DNA of 45,015 nucleotides, from contig CAMCXF010000027.1 of the NCBI GenBank assembly GCA_945883235.1, positions 1-45,015 on the forward strand, written 5' to 3'. The notes beneath the pieces are model-generated. The model was not told where the DNA came from. It searched no databases and worked only from the letters and a program-made list of their open reading frames with translations. The DNA comes from Phenylobacterium deserti (lineage in GTDB: Bacteria > Pseudomonadota > Alphaproteobacteria > Caulobacterales > Caulobacteraceae). Shown piece by piece: positions 1-9,413 of the stretch. The first letter of the stretch is position 1. The number at the start of each line of letters is the position of its first letter. The position numbers were made by a program, and so were the translations under genes.

Positions 1-656
1 GTTACCGCGTGGGCCTGCTGGACGCCGACATCTATGGCCCCTCGGCGCCGACCATGCTGGGCATCATCGAGGGTGACCCGACGTTTGACGCTGAAAAGCG
101 GCTCAACCCCATGGAAGCCTGGGGCGTGAAGGTGATGTCCATCGGCTTCATCGTCGAGCCGGGCACAGCCAACATCTGGCGCGGGCCGATGGCGTCGTCG
201 GCGCTGCGGAGTCTGATGAACTCGAACTGGGGGTCAGAGGCCGAGCCGCTGGATGTGCTGGTCATCGACCTGCCGCCGGGTACCGGCGACATCCAGCTGA
301 CCCTGGTGCAGAAGTTGAAGATGGACGGCGTGGTGATCGTGTCCACGCCGCAGGAGATCGCCCTGATCGACGCGCGCCGCGCGGCGCAGATGTTCGAAAA
401 GACCGGCGCGCCGATCCTGGGCGTGGTCGAGAACATGGCATATTTCGCCGACAGCTCAGGCGCGCGAATCCCGATCTTCGGCACTGGCGGGGCTCGGGCC
501 GAGGCCGAAAAGCTGGGCGTGCCTCTGCTGGCCGAAATCCCCATCGAGGTAGCGCTGCGCGAGGCCTGCGACGCGGGTCGACCGCTGGTGGCGACCACCC
601 CGGACAGCCCGGCGGCCCAGGCCTTCCTGGCGCTGGCGAAACGACTAGTAGGCTAA
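1..656 (+). CDS. mrp: Mrp/ApbC-family iron-sulfur cluster carrier ATPase, 3' part
   Basis: This is a P-loop ATPase of the Mrp/NBP35 (ParA-like) family, which binds and passes Fe-S clusters to apoproteins in the cytosol. The gene enters from the left edge: the reading frame is open from base 3, and the Walker A region lies outside the window. What remains starts at the LLDADIYGPS segment that follows Walker A. It includes the DLPPGTGD box (about residue 90), the STPQE segment and the VENMAYF motif. After VENMAYF, most family members have a CxxC pair; here the segment reads ADSSG. As I recall, many alphaproteobacterial Mrp proteins also lack the cysteines, so this is probably lineage-typical. 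The stop overlaps the converging MFS gene by 12 bases. Confidence 0.9.
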   Translation, partial: YRVGLLDADIYGPSAPTMLGIIEGDPTFDAEKRLNPMEAWGVKVMSIGFIVEPGTANIWRGPMASSALRSLMNSNWGSEAEPLDVLVIDLPPGTGDIQLTLVQKLKMDGVVIVSTPQEIALIDARRAAQMFEKTGAPILGVVENMAYFADSSGARIPIFGTGGARAEAEKLGVPLLAEIPIEVALREACDAGRPLVATTPDSPAAQAFLALAKRLVG

Positions 657-2003
657 CCCGGCGTCGCGGGCATCCAGCTGGCGGCGAACATCGGCGGCCC
701 GCTCGGCGTCGAGCCGATAGCCGATCATGGTCAGCGCCCCCAGCATGACGAAGATGATCGGCCCAACCAGGAAGCACAGCATCAGCGCCTGGATGGCCTC
801 GGGCGTATTGGCCTGGCCGAGCTTCGGGTCATAGCCCACCTGGCTCAACACATTGAAGGTCAGGAAGATCGAGCCGCCGGCAGCGATCTTGGTGGTCAGG
901 GTGGTCAGGGCATACAGCAGGCCGCTGCGTTCCTTGCCCTGGCGCAGGCGGACTTCGTCGGCCACATCGGCGGTCATCGCCCGCGTCAGGACATTGAACC
1001 CGGCGGCGAAGAATCCAGTGAGGAAAAGGATCGGGGCGACCGCCAGCAGGCTGCCCTTCGGCATGAACGGCAAGGCCAGAAGCAGGAGCGAATAGCTCAG
1101 GCAGCACACCATCACAGTCCGGTGTTTGCTGATGCGGGTGGCGAGCCAGGCCAGCATCGGCGCGCCCGCCACACCGGCCACGATGTAGATCGCCAGCAGG
1201 ATGTTCGTCGCCGCACCGCTGAGCTGCAGGCTGTCGCGGCTGTAGAAGATGTAGAGCGCCGCCATCCAGCCCGGACCCAGCGATAGCGCCAGATCCGCCA
1301 GCAGGATCCGCCGCATGCTGTGGTCGGTGATCAGCTCCCAGTAGTCGCGTAGCTGAAAGCGTTGGCCGGTGACCTCGGTCGCCAGCGTCTCGGGCGTTCG
1401 CCAGACCACAAGCCCCACAGCCACAGGGGCCAGCAGGATGATGTACCAGATCATCGCCTGCACGCCCTGCGGCTCGGAATAGCCCATCGGTTCCATGATG
1501 ATGGGGATCATCAGGACGCTTACCGCCCCGCCAACGCCCACAGCCGCCATCACGCCGAACAGCCGGGCGCGATCATCATAGCTTCGCGCCAGGGATGCAG
1601 CCCAGGCCGAATGGGCCAACAACAGTATCGACACGCCCAGATACATCACCAGCAGCCAGGTGATCAGATAGCCCTGACCGACCCCCTTGCCGGCCGTCAT
1701 CAGCATATAGAGGCCCAGCATCAGGAGCGGCGCGCCGAGCAGGGTCCACAACCGGTAGCGGCCGATTGGCGAGCGGGTGCGGTCCATGAGGATGCCAAGG
1801 GTGGGCTCGATCGGGATATCGATGAAGCGGACTATGGCGAAGGCCGCGCCCACCACCGCCAGCTCTACCCCGATGTTGGCGGCGAAGTAGGCCGGCAGGT
1901 GGACCGAAACGGCGATCCCGAGCGCGCTCAGCGGGAGGCTCGTGGCGGCGAAGGCAATCGCCAGTCCAAGCGACAACGACGACGAACTCGAAGGCGTGGT
2001 CAA
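645..2003 (-). CDS. MFS transporter, GPH (sugar:cation symporter) family
   Basis: A 452-residue inner-membrane carrier with about 12 hydrophobic segments. The loop between helices 2 and 3 has the GPH-type motif with MDRTRSPIGRYR near residues 73-84, as in MelB-like glycoside-pentoside-hexuronide:cation symporters. The substrate cannot be read from sequence. The start is a TTG preceded by GGGAG six bases upstream. It is the downstream member of a tandem pair: the gene at 2039-3460 is on the same strand 35 bases upstream, and the two proteins share the RF(I/V)DIPI and DRTR blocks throughout, so they are a gene duplication. The 3' end overlaps the end of mrp. Confidence 0.88.
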   Translation of the reverse strand: MTTPSSSSSLSLGLAIAFAATSLPLSALGIAVSVHLPAYFAANIGVELAVVGAAFAIVRFIDIPIEPTLGILMDRTRSPIGRYRLWTLLGAPLLMLGLYMLMTAGKGVGQGYLITWLLVMYLGVSILLLAHSAWAASLARSYDDRARLFGVMAAVGVGGAVSVLMIPIIMEPMGYSEPQGVQAMIWYIILLAPVAVGLVVWRTPETLATEVTGQRFQLRDYWELITDHSMRRILLADLALSLGPGWMAALYIFYSRDSLQLSGAATNILLAIYIVAGVAGAPMLAWLATRISKHRTVMVCCLSYSLLLLALPFMPKGSLLAVAPILFLTGFFAAGFNVLTRAMTADVADEVRLRQGKERSGLLYALTTLTTKIAAGGSIFLTFNVLSQVGYDPKLGQANTPEAIQALMLCFLVGPIIFVMLGALTMIGYRLDAERAADVRRQLDARDAGLAY

Positions 2004-2038
2004 TCCGGTCTCCCGCGGTCAGGGGCGTTTTATCGGGA

Positions 2039-3460
2039 TCATGCGGGTCGGTTGGCGGGTGCCAGATCCTCTCCGGTCAGGCTTTCCATCGCCGCGCCGG
2101 GGTCCACCAGCGCATCCTGCTCGTCCAGCTGGCGACGGATTTCGGCATGCCGCGCGGCCGTCAGATTGTAACCGATGAAGCAGGCCCCAGCGATCATCAC
2201 AAAGAAGATCGGGCCGATGATGTAGGCCAGTTCCAGTCCGCGAATGGCCTCGGGCGTGTTCACGGTGCCGGCCTTGGCCTGATAGCCCACGGCGGCCAGC
2301 ACGCTGAAGGTCAGCAATATGGACCCGGCGGCGGCGAGTTTCGATGTCGCCGTGGTCATCGCGTACATCAGCCCCATCCACTCGCGGCCGCTTTCGAGCC
2401 GGATTTCATCGGCGATATCGGCGGTGATTGCCCGGATCATAACTGTGAAACCTGCCGCCATCGCGCCGACCAGGAACATAACCAGACTGAAGATCAGGAA
2501 GTCGCCCTTTGGCATGGTCGGCAACAGGACCAGGCCCAGGGAATAGACCGTCGTGTTGACCATCAGCGCCCGGTGCTTGCTGATCCGGTTGGCCAACCAC
2601 GCGGCAAGCGGCGCGCCCAGGAAACCAGCGCCGATGTAGATCATCAGCAACAGGTTGGACTGGGCCAGCGTGAAGCCCAGGCTATCGGTGAAGTAGAACA
2701 GATAGATCGCCGCCATCCAGCCCGGTCCCAGGGTCACGAACAGGTCCGCGGCCAAAAGGCGCAGGATGTTGGGCCGGGTCAGCAGGGCCCAGTAGTCCTT
2801 TAGTTCGAAGCGTGTGGGCTGATCCTTGGCGATCTTTTCCGGCGACACGACAACGACGAGCAACGTCGAAAGCCCGGTCGCGCCGATGATGAACCAGATC
2901 ATCGCCCTTACGCTCTCGGCGTCGGTGGAGCCTTGTGAAGTCAGGTAGACCGGGATCAGCAGAACGAACATGGCGCCGAAAACGCCCAGCCCGGTGATCG
3001 CCCCGAAAACGCGTGAACGCTCCTTGTAGGTCGGCGCAATTCGGCCCGCCCAGGCCAGGTGAGAGAGATAGACCCCGGAATAGCCGATATACATCACCAG
3101 CAACCATCCGAAGAGATAGCCCTGGCCCACCCCCTCCGGCGAACTCAGCAGCATGTAGAGGGCGAACATCAGGATCGGCGCGCCCAGCGCCATCCACACC
3201 CGGTACCGCCCAAATCGCGTGCGGGTGCGGTCCATCGCCAGACCCAGCCCGGCGTCGATCGGAATGTCCACGAAGCGCACCAGAGCGAAGGACGCGCCGA
3301 CCACCGTCAGCGCCAGGCCCAGCTCACTGGCAAAGTAGCGCGGCAGATGCACACTGATCGCGAGCGACAGCGCGGCAATAGGGATGTGACCGCTGGCAAA
3401 GGCCATGACCGCAGGAAGCGAAAGCGCGTCGTTTGCTGCGACCTTGTTGCCGTTAGACAC
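2039..3460 (-). CDS. MFS transporter, GPH family (paralogue of the next gene downstream)
   Basis: A 473-residue carrier of the same GPH group as its downstream neighbour, with about 12 membrane segments and the motif DRTRTRFGRYR near residues 77-87. The start is GTG, with an AGGAGCAGG ribosome-binding site just upstream. The protein ends in a charged tail of about 30 residues that the neighbour lacks. Co-transcription with 645-2003 is likely from the 35-base gap. The divergent gene at 3686 is a third GPH carrier, so three related transporters share one locus. No catabolic glycosidase lies beside them to suggest a substrate. The family call is firm; the substrate is unknown. Confidence 0.88.
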   Translation of the reverse strand: MSNGNKVAANDALSLPAVMAFASGHIPIAALSLAISVHLPRYFASELGLALTVVGASFALVRFVDIPIDAGLGLAMDRTRTRFGRYRVWMALGAPILMFALYMLLSSPEGVGQGYLFGWLLVMYIGYSGVYLSHLAWAGRIAPTYKERSRVFGAITGLGVFGAMFVLLIPVYLTSQGSTDAESVRAMIWFIIGATGLSTLLVVVVSPEKIAKDQPTRFELKDYWALLTRPNILRLLAADLFVTLGPGWMAAIYLFYFTDSLGFTLAQSNLLLMIYIGAGFLGAPLAAWLANRISKHRALMVNTTVYSLGLVLLPTMPKGDFLIFSLVMFLVGAMAAGFTVMIRAITADIADEIRLESGREWMGLMYAMTTATSKLAAAGSILLTFSVLAAVGYQAKAGTVNTPEAIRGLELAYIIGPIFFVMIAGACFIGYNLTAARHAEIRRQLDEQDALVDPGAAMESLTGEDLAPANRPA

Positions 3461-3685
3461 CGTGACCTGCTCCTACGCCCGCGCCTCTGACCGGACGCTG
3501 CCGGGAGTTAGGCGCAGGCCCCCGCCAAGGCGCAAGCGGATTTCGATTACAAAACAGAAAAGAGGCGCGGGGGAGGGTGGCGGTGGCTTGGTTCAATGGC
3601 CATCGGTAGTCTGTTGACAGCTGTCCCCATCCGACCACTTGCTCAGATTAACCGGCGGTTCAAAGTCGGACAGGGGAGGATGTGA
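3461..3685. promoter_or_regulatory. Divergent promoter region between two GPH carriers
   Basis: This 225-base divergent spacer contains a short perfect palindrome, GACAGCTGTC, at 3616-3625. It overlaps a TTGACA hexamer (3614-3619) that could be a -35 box for the rightward gene, but no convincing -10 box follows at standard spacing. The rightward gene has a strong GGGGAGGA ribosome-binding site at 3673-3680. Operator function is a guess from position only. Confidence 0.3.
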
Positions 3686-5176
3686 ATGGCCGTAGCGGCG
3701 GGCGGACCAGACTCGGCGCGCGTCGAGGGTGCACCACCCCTTCGTCTTCGCACCAAGCTGGCCTTTGGCATCGGCAGCGCCGCCGAAACCATCGCCCTGT
3801 TCTCGCTGAGCTCCTACGGCCTGCTGTACTACAATCAGGTGCTGGGACTGCCGGGCTGGATGGCGGGGCTGGCGATCTCGGTATCGTTTGTCGTGGATGG
3901 GTTCGCCGACCCCATCATCGGTTCGCTCTCGGATCGCACCCGCTCCCGGTACGGTCGACGCCATCCCTTCATGTATGCGGCGCCGATTCCGATCGCCTTG
4001 TTTTTCCTGGCGATCTTCAATCCGCCTTCCGGGCTCGACCATTGGCTGCTGTTCGCCTGGTTCACAGGTTCGGTGATCGGGCTGAGGGTGGCGATGGGGG
4101 TGTTCCATACGCCGCATCTGGCGCTGGGCGGTGAGCTCTCCCACTCCTATGTCGAGCGCAGCCAGGTGATGGCCTGGAACAACTTTTCGACCTGGATCGG
4201 AGGCACTGCGATGTCGCTGATCGCTCTCACCTTCTTTTTCAAGGCGACGCCGGAGTATCCGAGGGGCCTGCTGAACCCCGAGCCCTACCTTCCCTTCTCG
4301 CTGCTTGCGGCGGTGGCGACCCTGACCATTCTGTTTGGATCGGCGTGGTTTACCCGAGACCAGATCCCCCGGCTGCCGCGACCGCCCCTGGATCAGCCGC
4401 CATTCTCGCCATTCGAATTTCTGAAGGATGTCGGCAAGGTCTTGGCCAACCGCAACTACGTTTGGCTCCTCGCCGGCCTGTTCGCCCTATCGCTGATGTC
4501 CGGGGTGCGGGACACGCTCAACCTTTACGGCGCGACCTATTTCTGGGGGTTCTCCTCTGAACTGCTGCGTTGGTACACGGTCGGCAGCCTGGTGGGTTTT
4601 GTCGCGGCGCTGAATCTGACCCCGCGCCTGCATGGTCGGTGGGGCAAGCGATGGATCATTATCTGGAGCGCGGCCGGCACCGTGATCTTTCCTGCCGTTG
4701 GCTTTGTCCTGCGCCTCACAGGCTTCATGTTCGAGAACGGCGATCCAAGACTCTTGCCTACGCTCGTCGCCATCGCGGCCTTCAGCTACGCAACCGGCGC
4801 CATTCTGAACATCTCTGTCATGAGCGCGCTGGCCGACGTGGCCGACGAGAATGAAGTGCGCTTCGGGGTGCGTCAGGAGGGCGTGCTCTATTCGACCCGC
4901 GCGCTGTTCCAGAAGCTCGACACCGCTCTGGGTGCCGCTCTAGCGGGGTTCGTGCTGACGCTCATCGCGTTTCCAGAGAAGGCGCAGCCGGGGGATGTAG
5001 ACCCGGACACGATCTATCAGCTGGGCCTGTTCATCGGGCCGATCTCCATGATCCCCGGTCTGATCGCCGTCGTCCTCTATGGGCAATACAGCATCTCCAA
5101 GGCTGACCACGCCGCGACACGGGCCAAGATCGCCAAGCTTCATCAAGCCCGCGAGGCCGCCGGGACCTCGGGATAG
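3686..5176 (+). CDS. MFS transporter, GPH family, MelB-like
   Basis: A 496-residue membrane carrier, the most MelB-like of the three here. It has VDGFADPIIG (about residues 70-79) in helix 2, followed by SDRTRSRYGRRHPFM, the characteristic GPH loop 2-3. About 12 hydrophobic segments are evident, and a soluble C-terminal tail ends in a Lys/Ala-rich stretch. The ATG is set by the GGGGAGGA box six bases upstream. It faces away from the tandem pair at 645-3460 and converges on the SDR at 5215 with a 38-base gap. It probably imports a glycoside or related solute with a cation; the exact substrate is not visible. Confidence 0.88.
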   Translation: MAVAAGGPDSARVEGAPPLRLRTKLAFGIGSAAETIALFSLSSYGLLYYNQVLGLPGWMAGLAISVSFVVDGFADPIIGSLSDRTRSRYGRRHPFMYAAPIPIALFFLAIFNPPSGLDHWLLFAWFTGSVIGLRVAMGVFHTPHLALGGELSHSYVERSQVMAWNNFSTWIGGTAMSLIALTFFFKATPEYPRGLLNPEPYLPFSLLAAVATLTILFGSAWFTRDQIPRLPRPPLDQPPFSPFEFLKDVGKVLANRNYVWLLAGLFALSLMSGVRDTLNLYGATYFWGFSSELLRWYTVGSLVGFVAALNLTPRLHGRWGKRWIIIWSAAGTVIFPAVGFVLRLTGFMFENGDPRLLPTLVAIAAFSYATGAILNISVMSALADVADENEVRFGVRQEGVLYSTRALFQKLDTALGAALAGFVLTLIAFPEKAQPGDVDPDTIYQLGLFIGPISMIPGLIAVVLYGQYSISKADHAATRAKIAKLHQAREAAGTSG

Positions 5177-5214
5177 GGTCAGAAACCAATCCCCAACGGC
5201 GGAGAAGAGCGCCC

Positions 5215-6117
5215 CTACCCGCCCTGCATCTTGCGGAAGAACTTCGCCGTCTGCTCCCCGCCGTTGAAGTAGGCCTTCTGGCCGGCCTCATCGGCGATCT
5301 TGGCCCAGTTGTCGCGGACACCTTCGACGGTGGTACCGTGGCCCAGATAGACGCCCTCGGTCTCCACGATCCGGCTCAGCGCGAACGCGCCGGCACCCGC
5401 CGTCATGATCGCGCCGGTCGGAGCCTCTTCGGAGCACAGATACACGACGCCCGGCGTCACATACTCCGGCTTCAGCTGCTCCAGGATCTCGGCCGGCATC
5501 AGGTTCTCGGTCATCCGCGTGGCGGCGACGGGGGCGATGGCGTTGACGTGGATGTTGTTCTTCTGGCCTTCCAGTTTCAGCGTGTTCATGAAGCCGATCA
5601 GGCCCAGTTTGGCGGCGCCATAGTTGGTCTGCCCGAAGTTGCCGTAGAGGCCGGACGATGAGGTGGTCACTACGATCCGCCCGTAATTCTGGGTCCGCAT
5701 GATTTCCCAGACCGCCTTGGCCGGCTTGACGGTGCCGAACAGGTGCACGTCGACGACGACGGAGAAATCGCCGAACTCCATCTTGGCAAAGGACTTGTCA
5801 CGCAGGATGCCGGCGTTGGCGATCAGGATGTCGATGCGGCCCCAGGCGTCCATGGTCTCCTGAACCATCCGCGCAACGCCCACATCATCGGTGACAGACG
5901 CGCCATTGGCCATTGCCTCGCCGCCCGCCGCCTTGATCTCCTCGACGACCTTGAGCGAGGCTTCCGAGTGACCGGCCGACCCGTCGACCGAACCGCCCAG
6001 ATCGTTGACCACCACCTTGGCTCCGCGCCGCGCCAGTTCCAGCGCATGCGCCCGGCCCAGGCCGCCACCGGCCCCCGTCACGATTGCCACTTTGCCGTCG
6101 AAGCGGATGTCCGCCAT
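5215..6117 (-). CDS. SDR-family 3-hydroxyacyl-CoA dehydrogenase-like oxidoreductase
   Basis: A 300-residue classical short-chain dehydrogenase. It has the cofactor motif TGAGGGLGRAH (about 14-24), NDLGG after beta-2, the NAG motif, and the catalytic Ser plus Y-x3-K in a GQTNYGAAK segment. The NDLGG segment and the long C-terminal extension match the dehydrogenase domain of peroxisomal multifunctional enzyme 2 (HSD17B4) and its bacterial stand-alone relatives, which oxidise 3-hydroxyacyl-CoA or steroid substrates. I chose the ATG at 6117 over a GTG nine bases upstream because AAGGGTG sits at the right distance before it. The acyl-CoA dehydrogenase at 14161 could belong to the same pathway, but the genes are not adjacent. 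Confidence 0.87.
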   Translation of the reverse strand: MADIRFDGKVAIVTGAGGGLGRAHALELARRGAKVVVNDLGGSVDGSAGHSEASLKVVEEIKAAGGEAMANGASVTDDVGVARMVQETMDAWGRIDILIANAGILRDKSFAKMEFGDFSVVVDVHLFGTVKPAKAVWEIMRTQNYGRIVVTTSSSGLYGNFGQTNYGAAKLGLIGFMNTLKLEGQKNNIHVNAIAPVAATRMTENLMPAEILEQLKPEYVTPGVVYLCSEEAPTGAIMTAGAGAFALSRIVETEGVYLGHGTTVEGVRDNWAKIADEAGQKAYFNGGEQTAKFFRKMQGG

Positions 6118-6198
6118 GAAAATCACCCTTGAAGCTGTCGCCCGATTTCGGCGGGCGTTTTGCGGCGTGGGCGGGGTGGCGTCAAGGCGGCGGTGCCG

Positions 6199-7170
6199 TC
6201 AGCCCGTCGGCAGTACTGCCACCGTCGCCTGCTGCTGGCCCTTGAGGAATTTCACCAGCACCCGCTGGCCGATCAGGAACGGTGCGCCGGTACTGTCCAC
6301 CACTACCTCGACCACCCGGTCGTCGGTGCGCTCGCTGGCGTCGTCGGACTGCAGTTTCCGGGCCCCGAACACGGCGGCGCGGCGCAGCACCTTCCCGGGA
6401 TAGACCTTGGTCGGATCGCTCTCCGGCGACATCTGCACTGTCTGGCCGATGTCGACAAACGTCAGCGACCCCTCGGCGATCTCGGCCCGCACGATACGGC
6501 CGGTCTGCGGTTCCAGATCAAACATGTTGGACACGTTCAGCGTCGAAGCCCCGGCACCCGGGTTGGCATAGCGCCGCACGATGCGGCCGTCAGCGGGCGC
6601 GCGGATCACGCTGGTTTCCTGGTCATAGCGGGCCTCGCCGTGGCGGGCATGGGCGGTGGCGACCACCGCCTGCTGGGCCAGGATGCGGGCCTCGGCCTCT
6701 CGCACGGCGTCGCGGCTCTGGTCCAGCTTCTGGGCGGCGACGAAGTTGGAGGGGGCCCGCGCCTCCATGCGCCGCAGTTCGCGCTGAGCGGCACCTAGCT
6801 GGACCTGTAACAGCGCCAGCGACGCCCGGGCCTGACCCACCTCGGCCAAGGCACGCTCCGACGCCAGACGCGGCTGGTCATCTTCCAGTCGCGCCAGCAC
6901 CTGACCGCGCGTGACCACGTCGCCCTCCTGCACCAGCACGTCCTGGATCACGCCAGCGCGGCGCGCCGCCACCTGGATGATGCCGCCCTCCACGTCTGCC
7001 TTGCCGTTGGCGATGGCCGAATACGGGCTGGGCTTGACGCTGGCCGTGACCGCAGCGGCCTTGGCCTTCTTCTCGGCGGCCTGATTGCTGACAAACCAGC
7101 TGCCACCCCCGGCCAGAGCCAGTACGATCACAGCGATCCAGACAAATCGATTGCGCAGAATGGCGGGCAT
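6199..7170 (-). CDS. HlyD/DevB-like membrane-fusion subunit of an ABC exporter
   Basis: A 323-residue periplasmic adaptor. It has an N-terminal anchor (about residues 10-27), a lipoyl-like half (GVIQDVLVQEGDVVTRGQ), an Ala/Arg/Glu-rich coiled-coil hairpin (about 95-170), the second lipoyl half (VIRAPADGRIV) and a beta-barrel region. Such proteins link an inner-membrane ABC pump to an outer-membrane channel. It is the last gene of a three-gene operon, five bases after the ATPase. The permease-ATPase-adaptor composition resembles DevBCA and MacAB exporters. The outer-membrane partner is not in the window. Confidence 0.88.
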   Translation of the reverse strand: MPAILRNRFVWIAVIVLALAGGGSWFVSNQAAEKKAKAAAVTASVKPSPYSAIANGKADVEGGIIQVAARRAGVIQDVLVQEGDVVTRGQVLARLEDDQPRLASERALAEVGQARASLALLQVQLGAAQRELRRMEARAPSNFVAAQKLDQSRDAVREAEARILAQQAVVATAHARHGEARYDQETSVIRAPADGRIVRRYANPGAGASTLNVSNMFDLEPQTGRIVRAEIAEGSLTFVDIGQTVQMSPESDPTKVYPGKVLRRAAVFGARKLQSDDASERTDDRVVEVVVDSTGAPFLIGQRVLVKFLKGQQQATVAVLPTG

Positions 7171-7175
7171 GGGCG

Positions 7176-7922
7176 TCAGGCTCCGATGAGCTCAGGTTGT
7201 CGTTCAGGTTGGGTGGCGACGGCTTGGGTCACGCGACGGTCGTCAAGGATCCGACCGTCTTCCAGATGGATGACGCGGTCGGCATAGGCCTCCAGGCGCG
7301 GGTCGTGGGTCACACAGATCACCGCCGCGCCTTGTTGCTTGGCGGCCCGCTGGATCAGCTTGATGACAATTTGGCCGTTCTCGCCGTCCAGCGCACTGGT
7401 GGGTTCGTCGGCGAACAGCAGCTTCGGGTTCTTGGCCAGGGCGCGGGCGATAGCGACCCGCTGCTTCTCGCCGCCCGACAGCTCGGAGGGCCGCTGGTGC
7501 ATGCGGTTTTCCAGACCCACCTCCGCCAGGGTGGCGGCAGCACGATCGCGCGCCTCACGTGGGGTGCAGCCCTGGTACTTCAGGATGATTGCCACCTGCT
7601 GCAGCGCCGTCAGCGCCGAGAACAGGTTGAAGCCCTGGAAGATGAACCCGCAGGTATCCAGCCGGAACCGGTCCAGCTTGCCCGACCGCAGGCTCCAGAT
7701 GTCCTGCCCCAGCGCCGTGACTTGCCCCTCATCGGGTTTCAGCAACCCCGAAAGCGCGGCCACCAGTGTCGACTTGCCCGACCCCGACGGTCCCATCACC
7801 ATGGTCACCTCGCCGTGCAGCGCGTCGAAATCTACCCGCTTCAGCACCTCGATATGCGTGCGCCCGGTCTTGAAGCGCTTGTAAAGGCCGTGGGCCTTGA
7901 TCGCGGTCTGTTTCGAACTCAT
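7176..7922 (-). CDS. ABC transporter ATPase, DevA/LolD/MacB-like
   Basis: A 248-residue ATP-binding subunit with all the signatures: Walker A GPSGSGKST, signature LSGGEKQRVAIARAL, Walker B LLFADEPTSALD and the switch His in CVTHDPRLE. These place it in the MacB/LolD/DevA group, which works with FtsX-type permeases in mechanotransmission or export. I use the ATG at 7922, although the frame stays open further upstream. This start overlaps the permease stop in an ATGA (7919-7922), a normal sign of translational coupling, and the first residues match the domain start. Confidence 0.92.
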   Translation of the reverse strand: MSSKQTAIKAHGLYKRFKTGRTHIEVLKRVDFDALHGEVTMVMGPSGSGKSTLVAALSGLLKPDEGQVTALGQDIWSLRSGKLDRFRLDTCGFIFQGFNLFSALTALQQVAIILKYQGCTPREARDRAAATLAEVGLENRMHQRPSELSGGEKQRVAIARALAKNPKLLFADEPTSALDGENGQIVIKLIQRAAKQQGAAVICVTHDPRLEAYADRVIHLEDGRILDDRRVTQAVATQPERQPELIGA

Positions 7923-9061
7923 CGCAGCAGGTCCGCAGGCTGGCTCTTCTTGAGGATACCCAGGGCCAGCAGACCCGAGGCGCACGAGATCACGATCAGC
8001 AGCACCGACACGCCCACGATCCACTGCATCGGAAACCCCATCGGCAGACCCGAGTTTGTCGCCAATAGATAGACCCCGCCCGTGAACAGGGCCGTGGCGC
8101 CCAGGCCCGCGATCCCGACCCAGATCGACAGCTCCATCACGATCAACCGCAGAGACCCCATCGACACGCCCAGCGCCCGCAGTGACGCGTACTCCTTGAT
8201 GCTGGACAGGATCGCCCCGCGCAGGGTCTGCGATGTGATGCCCACCCCGATCAGGAATCCCAGGAACACGGAGAAACTCAGGAAGATGCCGATGATCTGT
8301 TCCGACATCAGTGCGCCTTCATTGGCCTTGGCCAGCTCGGGCCGGGTCCAGGCGCGATAGCCCCCGGCGGCGGTGGCGTTCAGCTGATCGCGGACCACTT
8401 CGGCGCGCGAGGAATCCGCGACCCGAATCATCAAGGGTCCGGTCTTCTCGTTCTTCACCAGCATGCCCATCATCCGCATGGTGTCGCGCGACATGGTCAC
8501 CGAGGCGTTATTCACATCGGGATACCCCTGCAGGATGGCCCGCACCCGCACTGTCTTGCCGTTCAGCGACGCCTCATCGCCCAACTGCACGCCCAGCCGC
8601 TTCAACTGCGTCTCATCCACGGCGATGGAATAGGGCTCCAGCAGCGCGACGCGGGTAGCTTCCGGAAAATCGGTCGGCAGGTTCACCGAGCCGATCCGCG
8701 TGTCGACCATGTTCACGTTGATGAAGGTTGTGACCGCCTTCTTGCCGTCTTTCGGCCGGTTCACCCAGCGACCGCCGTCCGCATCCCAGGCCGCCACCTC
8801 CATCACTTCAGGGTGGGAATACATCTGCGGCAACAGCCGGGCCGGCAGCGAGCCGCCGCCCGAGTTGATCAGGCTCTCCATCTTGGCTGGCAGGATCATG
8901 ATGTCGGCGCTGGACCGGTCGATGGTAGCCGTCGCGCCCTTCACGATACCCGTGAACATTCCGATCTGCGCCAGGATCAACAGACCCGAAAACGCCAGCG
9001 CCACGACCGCCGCCGTATAGCGCCGCCATTCGTACAGCAGAGTGGCCAATGCCAGTGACAT
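7919..9061 (-). CDS. ABC transporter permease, FtsX/DevC-like
   Basis: A 380-residue permease. It has one N-terminal helix (about 17-38), a large periplasmic domain (about 45-255), and three further helices with the FtsX-domain pattern (SIKEYASLRALGVSMGSL between the second and third). This four-helix layout is that of MacB, LolC/E and DevC. It is the first gene of the operon; ATPase and adaptor follow with a 4-base overlap and a 5-base gap. Exported substrates in this family include glycolipids, peptides and antibiotics, and nothing here decides between them. Confidence 0.88.
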   Translation of the reverse strand: MSLALATLLYEWRRYTAAVVALAFSGLLILAQIGMFTGIVKGATATIDRSSADIMILPAKMESLINSGGGSLPARLLPQMYSHPEVMEVAAWDADGGRWVNRPKDGKKAVTTFINVNMVDTRIGSVNLPTDFPEATRVALLEPYSIAVDETQLKRLGVQLGDEASLNGKTVRVRAILQGYPDVNNASVTMSRDTMRMMGMLVKNEKTGPLMIRVADSSRAEVVRDQLNATAAGGYRAWTRPELAKANEGALMSEQIIGIFLSFSVFLGFLIGVGITSQTLRGAILSSIKEYASLRALGVSMGSLRLIVMELSIWVGIAGLGATALFTGGVYLLATNSGLPMGFPMQWIVGVSVLLIVISCASGLLALGILKKSQPADLLR

Positions 9062-9413
9062 GGTACCCGAATGCCCTCAATCCGAGCGCCCGGTGTCGGC
9101 GCGAGGGACGGCCGCCGCCAGTTAAATCCCGGTAAGGGAGTTCAACCGGAAGCCGCCAGAACCTCGGCTGAAGCGCTCATTACCGAGAGGCGCGGGGCGG
9201 TTCCGATGGATGCGAGGGGCGCGATTAAACCTTTGTAATCCGGGTGGCGGGTGCGGGGTGCCGGTCCGTTTCGAAAATACAGGTGTGCTGTAGGGCGCGG
9301 GCCGGGGTCGGCCACACCCAAGCGGCACAAAAGCCCGCCGTCTTGCGCGACAGCTGCTTCTGGCGTCTCTAATGTCCGTTCGGTCGAAAGCTCGGCGGCC
9401 AATCGGGGGATGA
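9062..9413. other. Divergent intergenic region, exporter operon / CNT transporter
   Basis: This 352-base spacer separates the leftward exporter operon from the rightward nucleoside transporter and must hold both promoters. I see no convincing gene, hairpin terminator or strong dyad in it. The open frames crossing it are antisense or out-of-frame artefacts of high GC. Confidence 0.5.
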
